From: Snodgrassella alvi | Lineage (GTDB): Bacteria; Pseudomonadota; Gammaproteobacteria; Burkholderiales; Neisseriaceae | DNA: 64,000 nt | Assembly (NCBI RefSeq): GCF_040741455.2 | Contig: NZ_CP160328.2 | Coordinates: 992,001-1,056,000 of the forward strand | Direction: 5' to 3' | In this document: piece by piece, positions 36,709-46,664 of the stretch | Layout: the number at the start of each line of letters is the position of its first letter | How positions within the stretch are numbered: position 1 is the first letter of the stretch | The notes under the pieces: model-generated | What the model saw: the letters and a program-made list of their open reading frames with translations, nothing else | The model's database searches: none | What the model was told of the DNA's origin: nothing | Made by a program: the position numbers and the translations under genes

Positions 36709-36731
36709 CCTCGTTATGTGCACTGACGAGG
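36709..36731 (-). promoter_or_regulatory. Hairpin sequestering the rne Shine-Dalgarno
   Basis: On the minus strand CCTCGT (36731-36726) pairs with ACGAGG (36714-36709). The latter contains the GAGG ribosome-binding site five bases before the rne ATG. The 11-base loop contains GTGCAC. It could permit translation control or cleavage by RNase E itself. Confidence 0.65.
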
Positions 36732-36888
36732 CGTTGTAATTAGTATTTGACACCCGTAGCCTTGCCAGATTGTTTTATATACGGCAAATTAAGCAGGCTT
36801 TCATCATAAAGAAGGTATAAAGAGCGTTTTGACTATTCAGTATCATTATGCTTTCTGAACAGCATGTACTGGATAATTTTACAAACAA

Positions 36889-37065
36889 TCCAAGCACTTA
36901 ATCGGGGGAGCCAGTCTTCTGTTATTCAGTCAGGTGCTTGGGCTCAGTAGCGGCTGCGTTATCCGGTTTTGTCCTGCCCGATGACGTCTGAAGCCGTGGC
37001 TTGCCACCTGATGGAGTCAAACTTAATCACTAACCCTTGCTGCCGAGGGCTGGTCAGCAACATGG
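36889..37065. ncRNA. Structured GC-rich intergenic region between rne and rluC
   Basis: This stretch is GC-rich against AT-rich surroundings and dense in pairings. CCAAGCAC (36890-36897) pairs with GTGCTTGG (about 36943-36950), TCAGGTG with CACCTGA, ATCGGG with CCCGAT, and GTGGCTTGCCAC folds on itself. It has no convincing reading frame. It may be part of a long rne 5' leader (minus strand) or an independent RNA; the strand is not determined. Confidence 0.45.
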
Positions 37066-37267
37066 GGAAATACGCCTGCAACAGTGCGTTTTTCCAGTAA
37101 ATACGTTAACATTTCATTGTTTGCAGCCAAAAAACGATTACATGCGTTTTTCAGCTCCGGGCCAAATGCGCCTTTTTTATGGTTCAGTCTTGCTTGCCGT
37201 GAATACTTACGGCGAAAACAACTGATGACTTTTATTTATTTATAAAAGCTTACGGATTATAAGCAAT

Positions 37268-38257
37268 ATGACGGTTTTAAGCAAAGATTCAGTGCAGTTT
37301 TTATCTGTCGGTGCCGAAAGTGCTGGACAGCGACTAGATAATTATTTGATACGGGAATTAAAAGGTGTGCCAAAGAGTCATATACAGCGCATCATCCGCA
37401 GTGGTGAGGTTCGTTTGAACAAAAAACGCTGCAAAGGAACTGACCGAATTGCCGTTAACGATGAAATCCGTTTACCACCCATTCGTGTTGCCGACAGAAT
37501 GGCTTGCCCTGATTATTTAGCAATTCCAGCACATGAATTTGAAATCATTTATGAAGACGATGTTTTGCTGGTTATAAACAAACCATCCGGCGTCGCGGTT
37601 CATGGTGGTAGCGGCGTTAGTTTTGGTGTTATTGAGCAGCTGCGCCGTGCCCGTCCTGATGCACGTTATCTGGAACTGGTACACCGGCTGGATAAAGACA
37701 CTAGCGGATTGCTTATGATTGCGAAAAAACGCAGTGCTTTGGTTAAGTTGCACGAATCAATCAGACAAAACCATCCACACAAGGTCTATCAGGCACTTTC
37801 AGTTGGATTTTGGCCAGAAAAAGTACAACATGTAAAACTCCCTCTTATAAAATACACTGGGGTTCAGGGTGAAAAAATGGTACGTGTTACCGGCAATAAT
37901 CAGGAAGGTCAGCGTGCACATACTCTGTTTCGTGTACTGCAAAGGTTTGCAGGACAGCAGCTATACGCTACAGGAATTAAATCTCTTACCTTGATGGAAG
38001 CTACGTTGAAAACAGGCCGCACTCATCAAATACGTGTACATATGCAATCGCAACAGTGTCCGATTGCTGGTGATGAACGCTATGGAGATTATCAAATAAA
38101 CAAACGCCTGCAAAAAGCAGGGTTGAAAAGAATGTTTTTACATGCATCTGAATTAACACTTCCTCATCCGGTCAGTGGCGATATATTACAACTTATCGCC
38201 CCTTTACCAGATGAGTTACAACAGTTTTTGCTCAGTTTACCATCTGCTCCAGATTAG
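37268..38257 (+). CDS. rluC: 23S rRNA pseudouridine synthase RluC
   Basis: The 329-residue product has an N-terminal S4 domain (about 15-75; QRLDNYLIRELKGVPKSHIQRIIRSGEVRLN) and a RluA-family catalytic domain with the Asp in LVHRLDKDTSGLLMIAK, followed by GRTHQIRVHM. RluC modifies U955, U2504 and U2580 (E. coli numbering) in 23S rRNA. Divergent position opposite rne and an S4 domain separate it from RluD-like paralogues. Confidence 0.94.
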   Translation: MTVLSKDSVQFLSVGAESAGQRLDNYLIRELKGVPKSHIQRIIRSGEVRLNKKRCKGTDRIAVNDEIRLPPIRVADRMACPDYLAIPAHEFEIIYEDDVLLVINKPSGVAVHGGSGVSFGVIEQLRRARPDARYLELVHRLDKDTSGLLMIAKKRSALVKLHESIRQNHPHKVYQALSVGFWPEKVQHVKLPLIKYTGVQGEKMVRVTGNNQEGQRAHTLFRVLQRFAGQQLYATGIKSLTLMEATLKTGRTHQIRVHMQSQQCPIAGDERYGDYQINKRLQKAGLKRMFLHASELTLPHPVSGDILQLIAPLPDELQQFLLSLPSAPD

Positions 38258-38291
38258 GATTATCCGCCCACATTTAAACCGATTTCGGTTT

Positions 38292-39173
38292 TTAAAATGT
38301 TTGCTGTTGTAACCAATTTTTAAGCTGAGCACCGCATTTGTCATGTCGCAGGCTGTATTCTATAAATGTTTTCATATAACCAAGCTTATCGCCGCAGTCA
38401 TGTGAATAGCCCTGTATAACAAATGCATCTACTGCTTCCTGCTGCATTAATGCAGCTATAGCATCAGTCAGCTGAATTTCACCACCTGCCCCAGGCAATG
38501 TTTTTTCCAGTAGCGGCCAGATACTGGCAGAAAGAACGTAGCGGCCAACGACAGCCATATCAGATGGAGCCTCTTCCAGCGCAGGTTTTTCAATAATGGC
38601 TGTCATAGCTATACTACATCCTTCCTCGGCCTGTTGCTGATGACAATCCACTATACCGTACTTGTTTACTTCACTCAGCGGCACGCGCTCAACCATAATC
38701 TGGCTACGTTGTGTTTCTCTGAAATGCTTTACCATCGCTGCCAGATTATCTGATGCCAGATTGCAGGCACTTTCATCTATGAGTACATCCGGCAGTAAGA
38801 CGGCAAATGGTTCGTTACCAATCACAGAACGCGCACACAGCATAGCATGACCCAGTCCTTTTGCTTTACTTTGTCGTACCTGAATAATTTGAACATCAGG
38901 AGGCAGCACGGCACGGGTTTCTGCCAGTAACGCAGTTTTACCCTTGTTCTGTAACTGCGTTTCCAACTCAAACGCAGTATCGAAATGATTTTCAATTGCG
39001 GTTTTAGAAGCATGGTTAACCAGCACAATTTGCTTAATACCCGCTTGTGCACATTCCTTTACGATATACTGAATTAACGGTTTGTCTGCCACCGTTAGCA
39101 TTTCTTTAGGGATGGCTTTTGTAGCCGGCAACATTCGAGTTCCTAAACCAGCAACTGGGATAACTGCTTTCAT
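38292..39173 (-). CDS. galU: UTP-glucose-1-phosphate uridylyltransferase
   Basis: GalU makes UDP-glucose for LPS/LOS and glycan synthesis. The 293-residue product has the nucleotidyltransferase motif [39 protein letters not shown] and the QLTDAIAAL region. ATG 39173 is chosen (MKAVIPVAG); an upstream in-frame ATG four codons earlier overlaps the GGA/AAAGAG ribosome-binding stretch. It ends 34 bases from rluC in convergent orientation, without a marked hairpin between. Confidence 0.95.
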   Translation of the reverse strand: MKAVIPVAGLGTRMLPATKAIPKEMLTVADKPLIQYIVKECAQAGIKQIVLVNHASKTAIENHFDTAFELETQLQNKGKTALLAETRAVLPPDVQIIQVRQSKAKGLGHAMLCARSVIGNEPFAVLLPDVLIDESACNLASDNLAAMVKHFRETQRSQIMVERVPLSEVNKYGIVDCHQQQAEEGCSIAMTAIIEKPALEEAPSDMAVVGRYVLSASIWPLLEKTLPGAGGEIQLTDAIAALMQQEAVDAFVIQGYSHDCGDKLGYMKTFIEYSLRHDKCGAQLKNWLQQQTF

Positions 39174-39327
39174 CTCTTTTTCCATTCTTGCAAATCAATC
39201 ACTTATATGACATTCACGAGGATAACGATTTGTATTCAACTTATAATATAAATACTGTTATATATTATCTGAATAATAAGTAATTTTTATTGGTTGAAAA
39301 TTTTTCGCGGTTAAATATATAGTACAA

Positions 39328-40974
39328 CTATTTATTATCCAATTCAGTCAATACAGTAAACACCTCTGCCACAGCCACTGCACCCGGATCAGGTACACTG
39401 ACTAGATTCTGTTTGTTAACATAAGATGAACGCCCAGCTCCGGCTTTATGCATATCTGCGGTTTTATCAGCACCCTCTCTAGCAGCCTGTACCGAAGCCT
39501 TAATACCATGTTGTTGCCAGCTTTGCAAAGCCGGCTGTAAAGCATCAATCAAAGTACGGTCACCTAAATCGGCACCGCCATAATGTTTCATCTGTGTCAG
39601 CCCGTTTAACAATGCTTCTATCAGCGTACTTCCCTTTTGTAAATGCTGTCCGGCAGCAGTGAAGAAAATCGACATCAGCACCCCGCTTGACCCCCCCATG
39701 ACTACTGCAAGTCGCTCACCGATACACAGTAATAACTGTGGCAAATCGTTAAGTGGCAACTGCTGCTGTGTCAGCTGTTGTGCTATAGCATGAGCACCAT
39801 GCGCAAAAGTGGTACCTGTATCACCATCACCTACTTTAGCATCCAATGCATTAAGTCGACTTTCCAGTCCAATGAGTTTATCTGTTATGGCTGTAATACA
39901 AGCAGCAGCCAAAGCATTTTCAGATGGCTTGTATTCAGACTGCTTTAATACGGGCTGGCAGGTAAGCTTTTTTAAAGGTTTTAAAGCAACCGGCTTCTGC
40001 CATCCTTGTGTTTCTACCGGAGCATTCAGTGCCTGAACAAAATAATCATTTAATCTGAGTACAGAAAGGGAGAAACCTTTCATATCCAGCGATGTAACCA
40101 TCGGAGCAGGACCAATCAGCCAATCAGTCTGCTCACTGATCGAGGAATGTGCTACTTCACGCGTTAGCAAAGCCATTTCCAGAGATGACACTCCACCGAG
40201 ATTATTGATCAAAACGGCAAAACGCCCCTTACCAGCCGAATGCTGTAAAGACTTCACCAAATTATCGATAAGAATTTTGCTGTTTTGAGTATTAACCACC
40301 GACGCACCGGGTTCACCATGTATACCTAATCCAAGCTCTACCTGCCCGTCTTTGATCCGTGTTTCTTCCATATAGTCTGGCAGATGACAGGTTTGCATGG
40401 CCAGACCCAGACTCCAAAGATTATCACAAGCCTGTTGAGCCAATGCGCGAACCTGTGCTAGTGACTTTCCTTCCTCAGCAGCATAGCCTGCAATTTTGTG
40501 AACGAGCACCGTGCCTGCCACACCGCGTGGCTGGCGATTTTCCGGCAGGGAAATATCGTCAGCCACAATGACCATTTCCACTTTCAAGCCATGGCTTTTG
40601 GCTTTTTCTGCTGCCAGTCCAAAATTTAATCTGTCCCCAGTATAATTTTTCACAATCAGCAAACAACCCTGTTCACCAGTGACAGCTACAATGGCGTTAA
40701 ACACAGCATCAACACTCGGGGAAGCAAACAAATCACCGCATACAGCCGCCGTTAACATACCTTTGCCCACAAACCCAGCATGAGCCGGTTCATGTCCCGA
40801 ACCACCGCCGGAAATTACAGCTACACGGCTTTTATCCCAGTCATTGCGAGCCACTATTCTGATAGCCGGATCAGTATCCAGCTTGACAAGATTGCCATGT
40901 GGTGCAGAAATCACCAAACCTTCAATGGCTTCATCAATTAATTGTTTACGATTGTTAAAAAAGAATCTGGACAT
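39328..40974 (-). CDS. ATP-dependent dihydroxyacetone kinase (DhaK-DhaL fusion)
   Basis: The 548-residue single-chain kinase has a DhaK domain (about 1-330) with GGGSGHEPAHAGFVGKGML, NYTGDRLNFG and the covalent substrate His in GIHGEPG, and a DhaL domain (about 350-545) with the Mg/ATP loop KVGDGDTGTTFAHGA, GGSSGVLMS and GDRTLIDAL. This is the Citrobacter/eukaryote-type enzyme, not the PTS-dependent split form. It phosphorylates dihydroxyacetone (and glyceraldehyde) into glycolysis. No glycerol dehydrogenase or regulator is adjacent, and it is probably transcribed alone. Confidence 0.94.
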   Translation of the reverse strand: MSRFFFNNRKQLIDEAIEGLVISAPHGNLVKLDTDPAIRIVARNDWDKSRVAVISGGGSGHEPAHAGFVGKGMLTAAVCGDLFASPSVDAVFNAIVAVTGEQGCLLIVKNYTGDRLNFGLAAEKAKSHGLKVEMVIVADDISLPENRQPRGVAGTVLVHKIAGYAAEEGKSLAQVRALAQQACDNLWSLGLAMQTCHLPDYMEETRIKDGQVELGLGIHGEPGASVVNTQNSKILIDNLVKSLQHSAGKGRFAVLINNLGGVSSLEMALLTREVAHSSISEQTDWLIGPAPMVTSLDMKGFSLSVLRLNDYFVQALNAPVETQGWQKPVALKPLKKLTCQPVLKQSEYKPSENALAAACITAITDKLIGLESRLNALDAKVGDGDTGTTFAHGAHAIAQQLTQQQLPLNDLPQLLLCIGERLAVVMGGSSGVLMSIFFTAAGQHLQKGSTLIEALLNGLTQMKHYGGADLGDRTLIDALQPALQSWQQHGIKASVQAAREGADKTADMHKAGAGRSSYVNKQNLVSVPDPGAVAVAEVFTVLTELDNK

Positions 40975-41426
40975 GATTTTCCAAAATGATTATGAGTATA
41001 GACAACAGGCAATATTCGAATCAAAAAATTCATAAGGTCGAAAAAAATATTTACTGCTTTCCTTATATCAAACTTCATCGGCATTTAAAGCAAGACTCTT
41101 ATCAAAGATAGATATATAAATTTAATATACTGAATCCATTTTTTCTGCCACAGTAGTATCTTGCTTTAATTTATATTGCCTTTTTTAAGCGGCGGTTCCA
41201 AATTTAACTGTGCTGACACGCTGTTTGCAAGACTATTATAATGTACGGCGATAGCAGGATAAAGTTTAGCCTGCAATCCAAACACGACAAAAGCATACTA
41301 AAAAAATAAAATTCGGCTATAATTTTACTTATAACTGATTTAAATGATTGGATAATAGTGAATGAAACGGCTTAGCCTAATCATTTAACTACACATACAT
41401 CAGCACCAAAACCTGAGAATAAGCAG
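40975..41426. other. Divergent promoter region between dihydroxyacetone kinase and sppA
   Basis: 452 AT-rich bases with no convincing gene. Promoters of both divergent genes must lie here; no strong operator or riboswitch is visible. Confidence 0.5.
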
Positions 41427-42386
41427 ATGAAAATCAATATTAAAGGATCAGAACCAGCTGGTTCAACGCCCGAGGGCAGCAGCTGGGAACGCAATTTACT
41501 AGAAAAACTATTGCTTGAAGTATATCGTGAGCAGCGGCGTAATCGAATCTGGCGCTGGTTCTGGCGTCTTCTATGGCTTCTGATTTTTATCTTGATAATT
41601 ATTGCTTCTTCTGGCAGCAGCAAACCAACCGGTGCCCATACAGCGGTTATTAATTTGGAAGGCACCATCAGCAGTGACAATAATCAGGCCGATTTATTAC
41701 GTAAAAGCCTGAAAGAAGTGTATAAGAACAAAAATGTCAAAGGAATTATTATTCGTGCTAATAGCCCCGGCGGCTCCCCGGTTATTTCCAGCATCGCATA
41801 TGAAGAAATTCGATATTTTAAAGCCAAACATGCCAGCATACCTTTATATGTTGTAACTGAAGATATGTGTGCTTCCGGTTGTTACTACATTGCCAGTGCC
41901 GCAGATAAAATCTATGCAGACCCGTCTAGTTTGGTCGGCAGTATTGGAGTAATTGGCAGCAGTTTTGATTTTACGGGATTGATTGATAAACTGGGCATTA
42001 AACGCCGAGTTAAAATTGCCGGCAGTAATAAAGATATGGGTGACCCTTTTGTTCCCGAAACACCGGAACAGGCACAAATCTGGCAACAGATGTTGAGCAG
42101 CATCCATGAACAGTTTATTCAGGCTGTACAACAGGGAAGAGGCAAACGTTTGAAAATTGCTGAAAACCCAGATATCTTCAGTGGCCGTGCGTATACTGGA
42201 GAAGAAGCCAAAAAAGTGGGACTGATAGACGATTTTGGCAATGTTTATACTGTCGCACGTGATGTAATCGGTGCACCTGATTTAGTAGATTACACTGCTG
42301 AAACCAGCTGGGAAAAACGTTTCAGCAAAAGTATTGGCAGCACTATGCTGCAAAACATCCGCGGCATGACTGATCAGCCTTGGTAA
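41427..42386 (+). CDS. sppA: S49 family signal peptide peptidase (SppA-like)
   Basis: The 319-residue product has one TM near 44-61 (RLLWLLIFILIIIASS) and a periplasmic S49 protease domain: INLEGTIS, NSPGGSPVISS, catalytic Ser in DMCASGCYYIASAADKIYADP, then SLVGSIGVIGSSF with the downstream Lys in LIDKLGIKRR region. It degrades signal peptides left in the membrane. The length is that of the short (36K-type, homotetrameric) SppA rather than the 67K E. coli form. It has its own terminator. Confidence 0.9.
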   Translation: MKINIKGSEPAGSTPEGSSWERNLLEKLLLEVYREQRRNRIWRWFWRLLWLLIFILIIIASSGSSKPTGAHTAVINLEGTISSDNNQADLLRKSLKEVYKNKNVKGIIIRANSPGGSPVISSIAYEEIRYFKAKHASIPLYVVTEDMCASGCYYIASAADKIYADPSSLVGSIGVIGSSFDFTGLIDKLGIKRRVKIAGSNKDMGDPFVPETPEQAQIWQQMLSSIHEQFIQAVQQGRGKRLKIAENPDIFSGRAYTGEEAKKVGLIDDFGNVYTVARDVIGAPDLVDYTAETSWEKRFSKSIGSTMLQNIRGMTDQPW

Positions 42387-42428
42387 ATGCCATTAGATAT
42401 AATTGCAAATCTTTTGTAAAAAAATTAT

Positions 42429-42479
42429 GCCCGTTTATGTTCGCCACAATTATTGATAAACATAAACGGGCAATTTTTT
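42429..42479 (+). terminator. Terminator after sppA
   Basis: An 11-bp stem (42429-42439 with 42461-42471) with a 21-base loop is followed by a T-run, 42 bases after the stop codon. Confidence 0.8.
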
Positions 42480-42670
42480 AAGCGTATCCTGATTAATACA
42501 ACAGGCAATTTCTTTTTCAAACATGCGCTTTGTATCACCAGCCAGCTAACTTGAAATATACCTAATTAAATGATTTATTTCACCAACACATACTGAATTT
42601 AATTGTTTTCCACTCGAATTGATAGAGTTGTTGGTTATAATATTTCTCCACCTTATCCAGCATCAATATC

Positions 42671-43723
42671 ATGTATTCGCTTATAAAATCTTTGTTATTC
42701 CGACTGGATCCGGAAAAGACCCATTATCTGTCATTGAAATGTTTACAGCTGCTACATCGTTATCACTGCGGTTTTTTGCTGACAGACGGGCAAGCTTCTG
42801 CCAATAACAATCAAAGCACCAGAACAGACAGCAATTTAATAGACTTAATGGGTTTGACTTTACCCAATCCGGTGGGATTAGCGGCTGGTCTGGATAAAAA
42901 TGGTGAGTATATTGATGCACTGTCAATGTTGGGTTTTGGCTTTATCGAAGTTGGCACCGTTACACCGCTACCACAGGCAGGCAACCCCAAACCGCGTTTA
43001 TTCCGGTTACCAGAACATCAGGCTATCATTAATCGCATGGGCTTTAATAACTATGGTATCGATACCCTGATTGATAACATTGTAAACAGCCAATATCGTG
43101 GCATACTAGGAATTAACATTGGAAAAAATGCTGCCACTCCCATAGACAAAGCCACTGATGATTATCTAATCTGTCTTGAAAAAGCCTATCCTTATGCTAG
43201 TTATATAACTGTAAATATTTCATCCCCCAATACACGCAATTTACGCAGTCTGCAAAGTGCCAGCGAATTGGACAGACTCCTGAATCATTTAAAAAACCGG
43301 CAGGCGCAGTTAGCAACGCGTCACAGCCGTTATGTCCCCATTGCTGTTAAAATTGCACCAGACCTGACTGAAGACCAAATTACTGCATTAGCAGATGTAG
43401 CATTAGCCACCCAGATTGACGGCATTATTGCCACAAATACCACTATAGATAAAACGATGCTGGGTAAGCATCGATATGCACAAGAAACTGGAGGATTATC
43501 CGGTCGTCCAGTGCAACCACAAAGTAATCAGGTATTACGCCACCTATCTGCGCTGCTTGAAGGGAAGATTCCTCTTATCGGTGTAGGCGGAATTAACACT
43601 GGCGCCGATGCAGCTGAAAAAATCAGCCTTGGTGCCACTGCAATACAGCTGTATTCCGGCCTGATATTTCGTGGCCCCAAGCTCATCAATGAATGTATTC
43701 GTGCGTGCAGTAAGCTAAATTAG
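42671..43723 (+). CDS. pyrD: Dihydroorotate dehydrogenase (quinone)
   Basis: The class 2 enzyme (350 residues) has an N-terminal membrane-associated helix pair (MYSLIKSLLFRLDPEKTH). FMN-binding motifs follow: NPVGLAAGLDKNGE, EVGTVTPLPQAGNPKPRLFR, INIGKN, VNISSPNTRNLR with catalytic Ser, and GVGGINTG. PyrD oxidises dihydroorotate using ubiquinone. The start ATG 42671 fits the family N-terminus. It is separated from sppA by a terminator. Confidence 0.96.
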   Translation: MYSLIKSLLFRLDPEKTHYLSLKCLQLLHRYHCGFLLTDGQASANNNQSTRTDSNLIDLMGLTLPNPVGLAAGLDKNGEYIDALSMLGFGFIEVGTVTPLPQAGNPKPRLFRLPEHQAIINRMGFNNYGIDTLIDNIVNSQYRGILGINIGKNAATPIDKATDDYLICLEKAYPYASYITVNISSPNTRNLRSLQSASELDRLLNHLKNRQAQLATRHSRYVPIAVKIAPDLTEDQITALADVALATQIDGIIATNTTIDKTMLGKHRYAQETGGLSGRPVQPQSNQVLRHLSALLEGKIPLIGVGGINTGADAAEKISLGATAIQLYSGLIFRGPKLINECIRACSKLN

Positions 43724-43940
43724 AGACCCAACAGATTAATATTATTTATTTCGCTTCAATATGTATTCTTGTTTTACATGTTGGTAAAGCATGATCACGA
43801 AAACCTGCTCTGCCCCATTACAGAATTATGTCGTTTTCGTGCATTGAATTTGCTGATAGCTGTCTTTCTGCAGCTGCGTTTGGCATGACGCTTGTGCTGC
43901 GCTATGATATTAGTCATAAGCAAGTATTCGCCCAGATTAC

Positions 43941-43979
43941 TTTGCACAGTCCTGTAGACAATTATCAGGACTGTACAAA
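43941..43979 (+). promoter_or_regulatory. Hairpin in the rng leader
   Basis: TTTG, a mismatch and ACAGTCCTG (43941-43954) pair with CAGGACTGT, a mismatch and CAAA (43966-43979). The 3' arm ends 33 bases before the rng start. There is no T-run, so it is more likely a leader structure than a terminator. Confidence 0.55.
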
Positions 43980-44011
43980 GTGATTTGATTAAATTGAAAG
44001 CCCTATCTATC

Positions 44012-45508
44012 ATGCATAACAGCGACATATCGCTGCCGAAGGATATCCAGCGGCCGGCTGAAGCGGTATTGGTAAATATTACTCCGAAAGAAACCCGTGT
44101 AGCCGTTATGGAAGAAAGCAGCTTGTGTGAAATTCACATTGAGCGCAACTGTGGTCATGGCCTGGTTGGTAATATTTATAAAGGAATTGTGCGCCGCGTA
44201 TTACCTGGCATGCAAAGTGCTTTTATTGACATTGGCCTTGAGCGAGCAGCTTTTCTGCATATTGTCGATGTACTGGAACAGCGCCAGAAACCTGAACAAC
44301 CTTTACGCATCGAACATATTTTGCATGAAGGTCAGAATATAGTGGTACAGGTTATTAAAGACCCTATCAACACCAAAGGAGCACGCCTGTCCACACAGAT
44401 ATCATTAGCTGGACGCTTTCTTGTACACCTACCTCAGGATCAGCATATCGGTATTTCACAGCGCATTGAGGATGAAGAAGAACGTAATCAATTAAGAGAA
44501 CGTTTGGAAAATTTGTTACCGGATGGTGCCGGTCATGGCTACATTATCCGTACTAGTGCAGAAAACGCTACTGATGCAGAATTGCAGTCTGATATCAATT
44601 ATTTAACCAAACGCTGGCAAAATATTCAGCAACTGGCTAAAACCAGTGCGCCCGAAACATTGTTATATCAGGATCTGCCTTTGTCACTGCGTGTACTACG
44701 AGACATGTACAGCGACAATATTGATAAAATAATTGTTGACTCAAGAGTCAATTATGAGTTGATGTGTGAATTTGCTACCAATTATTCTCAAGGTGCACTG
44801 GATAAACTGCAATTATTCCAGAATGATAGCCCCTTGTTTGAAGCTTACAATATTGAAGCAAGAATCACACAGGCTTTGCAGCCACGCGTTAACCTTAACT
44901 TTGGTGGTTATATCATTATTGAGCCTACCGAAGCCATGACCACTATTGACGTAAATACCGGCGGATTTGTCGGTGCACGCAATTTTGAAGAAACTATCTT
45001 CAAAACCAATCTTGAAGCCTGCCATGTTATCGCACGCGAACTGAGATTGCGCAATCTAGGTGGCATCATTATCATAGACTTCATTGACATGGCTGATGAA
45101 GCACATCAGCAGGAAATTCTCACTGAGCTGGCACAGGCACTGGCGTACGACCGCACCCGTGTCACTCTGAATGGTTTTACCAGTCTGGGACTGGTAGAAC
45201 TTACACGTAAGCGCACGCGTGAAAATCTGGCCCAAATCCTGTGTGAACCTTGTCCTACCTGTCAAGGGCGCGGCCGCCTTAAAACCGCACAAACTATTTG
45301 CTATGAAATTCAGAGGGAAATTATACGGGAATCCCGACGCGTGAATGCACAGGAGATACGTATACTGGCCGCTCCGAGTGTAATTGATTTGTTTCTAGAT
45401 GAAGAAGCACAGTCATTGCAATGCTTAAGTAAATTCATCGGCCAACCGATTACGCTAGCTGTAGAGACCACATACAATCAGGAACAATATGATATTGTTC
45501 TGCAATAG
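44012..45508 (+). CDS. rng: Ribonuclease G
   Basis: The 498-residue RNase E/G-family protein lacks the long C-terminal tail of rne. S1 part: LVGNIYKGIVRRVLPGMQSAFIDIG. Catalytic Asp residues: TTIDVNTGGFVG and IIIDFIDMADE. Zn-link: CPTCQGRG. RNase G matures the 16S rRNA 5' end and acts on some mRNAs. ATG 44012 (MHNSDISLPKD) is chosen over TTG 43985; neither has a good Shine-Dalgarno. The usual partner maf is not adjacent; the neighbours are pyrD and cysE. Confidence 0.95.
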   Translation: MHNSDISLPKDIQRPAEAVLVNITPKETRVAVMEESSLCEIHIERNCGHGLVGNIYKGIVRRVLPGMQSAFIDIGLERAAFLHIVDVLEQRQKPEQPLRIEHILHEGQNIVVQVIKDPINTKGARLSTQISLAGRFLVHLPQDQHIGISQRIEDEEERNQLRERLENLLPDGAGHGYIIRTSAENATDAELQSDINYLTKRWQNIQQLAKTSAPETLLYQDLPLSLRVLRDMYSDNIDKIIVDSRVNYELMCEFATNYSQGALDKLQLFQNDSPLFEAYNIEARITQALQPRVNLNFGGYIIIEPTEAMTTIDVNTGGFVGARNFEETIFKTNLEACHVIARELRLRNLGGIIIIDFIDMADEAHQQEILTELAQALAYDRTRVTLNGFTSLGLVELTRKRTRENLAQILCEPCPTCQGRGRLKTAQTICYEIQREIIRESRRVNAQEIRILAAPSVIDLFLDEEAQSLQCLSKFIGQPITLAVETTYNQEQYDIVLQ

Positions 45509-45537
45509 AATTAATCTGCAAACGAGAAATGAGAAGT

Positions 45538-46332
45538 ATGAACTTACCTGACGCTGCACAGGCCGAAACCCTGTGGCAAACCATTCGTCGAGAAACTGAA
45601 TATGCAGTGCGCAACGAACCCATTTTGGCCAGCTTTCTGCATTTGAGCGTATTGCGACATAAAAACTTTGCCCGCATGCTCGCTTTTCATCTGTCCACCA
45701 AAATGTCCAGTGCGGTGATGGATGCGCGTGCATTGTTCGAAATATATTTGGAAGCCTTAGAGCAGGATTCGGCCATTATTCATGCAGCATTGGCGGATAT
45801 CGTAGCCTATTATGAGCGCGATCCAGCCTGCGATACTTATTCCTTGCCCTTATTGTATTACAAAGGTTTTCATGCCATTCAAACGCATCGGATAAATCAT
45901 TGGCTCTGGCAGCAAAACCGCCACACCCTTGCCTATTTCCTGCAAAACCGAGCTTCAGAAGTACTAGGAGTGGATATCCATCCCGCAGCATCAATGGGCT
46001 ATGGCATTATGATTGACCATGGAACCGGAGTGGTAATTGGTGAAACGGCTGTGCTCGGGAATAACATTTCCTTGCTACATGGCGTCACACTAGGTGGTTC
46101 CGGTAAAGAAAGCGGTGACCGGCATCCGAAAATCAGTGATGGGGTAATGATAGGAGCCAATGCATCAGTATTAGGCAATATTCGCGTACATACCTGTGCC
46201 AAAGTCGGTGCTGGCAGCGTAGTGGTCAATGATGTACCTGAATACTCTACCGTTGTTGGCGTACCTGCACGGGTTATTAGCAAAACCGATAATCATGAGA
46301 GTCCAGCACAGGAAATGGATCAGCGGATTTAA
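45538..46332 (+). CDS. cysE: Serine O-acetyltransferase
   Basis: CysE acetylates serine for cysteine synthesis. The 264-residue product has an N-terminal helical domain (about 1-140), then a left-handed beta-helix of hexapeptide repeats (IHPAASMGYGIMIDHGTGVVIGE, LHGVTLGGSGKESGDRHPKISDGVMIGANASVLGNI) with catalytic Asp/His. GAGAAGT lies right before ATG 45538; the frame's earlier ATG at 45529 overlaps that box. It follows rng by 29 bases, possibly on the same transcript. CysB, the expected regulator, is at 54746. Confidence 0.96.
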   Translation: MNLPDAAQAETLWQTIRRETEYAVRNEPILASFLHLSVLRHKNFARMLAFHLSTKMSSAVMDARALFEIYLEALEQDSAIIHAALADIVAYYERDPACDTYSLPLLYYKGFHAIQTHRINHWLWQQNRHTLAYFLQNRASEVLGVDIHPAASMGYGIMIDHGTGVVIGETAVLGNNISLLHGVTLGGSGKESGDRHPKISDGVMIGANASVLGNIRVHTCAKVGAGSVVVNDVPEYSTVVGVPARVISKTDNHESPAQEMDQRI

Positions 46333-46626
46333 TATTCAGTTTACTAGGCCTTGTTCTGCTTAGACGATAATAATTATCCGAAAAAAATATGGGTTTAATT
46401 TAGTTTTTGCCTTGATGATACTTGAATTTCATATAAAAAATTTACAGGATCTTCCTTAAATCACTTTAGTAAACTTGAATAGTCAATATTAAATATATTG
46501 AGACGAAATGTCAGTTAGTCCAGATCAAATCAGCTTTTTTCATTTTATGAATGTATATGATAAAAGCCGGTTTATTTAGATAATTTAAGCCTTAAATATT
46601 TATTTAGTATAATAAAAGCAAAGCAT

Positions 46627-46657
46627 AAAAAAACGCAAACACTGTATAGAGTTTGCG
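46627..46657 (-). terminator. Terminator of the CAT tRNA
   Basis: A 7-bp stem (46634-46640 with 46651-46657) is followed on the minus strand by seven T residues (complement of 46627-46633), directly downstream of the tRNA. Confidence 0.85.
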
Positions 46658-46664
46658 ATTAATA

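Noticed and set aside
43795-44028. Basic minus-strand frame between pyrD and rng (HKRHAKRSCRKTAISK)
   Set aside because: It overlaps the rng leader and start, has no Shine-Dalgarno and resembles no ribosomal or small basic protein I know; likely chance coding opposite leader DNA.
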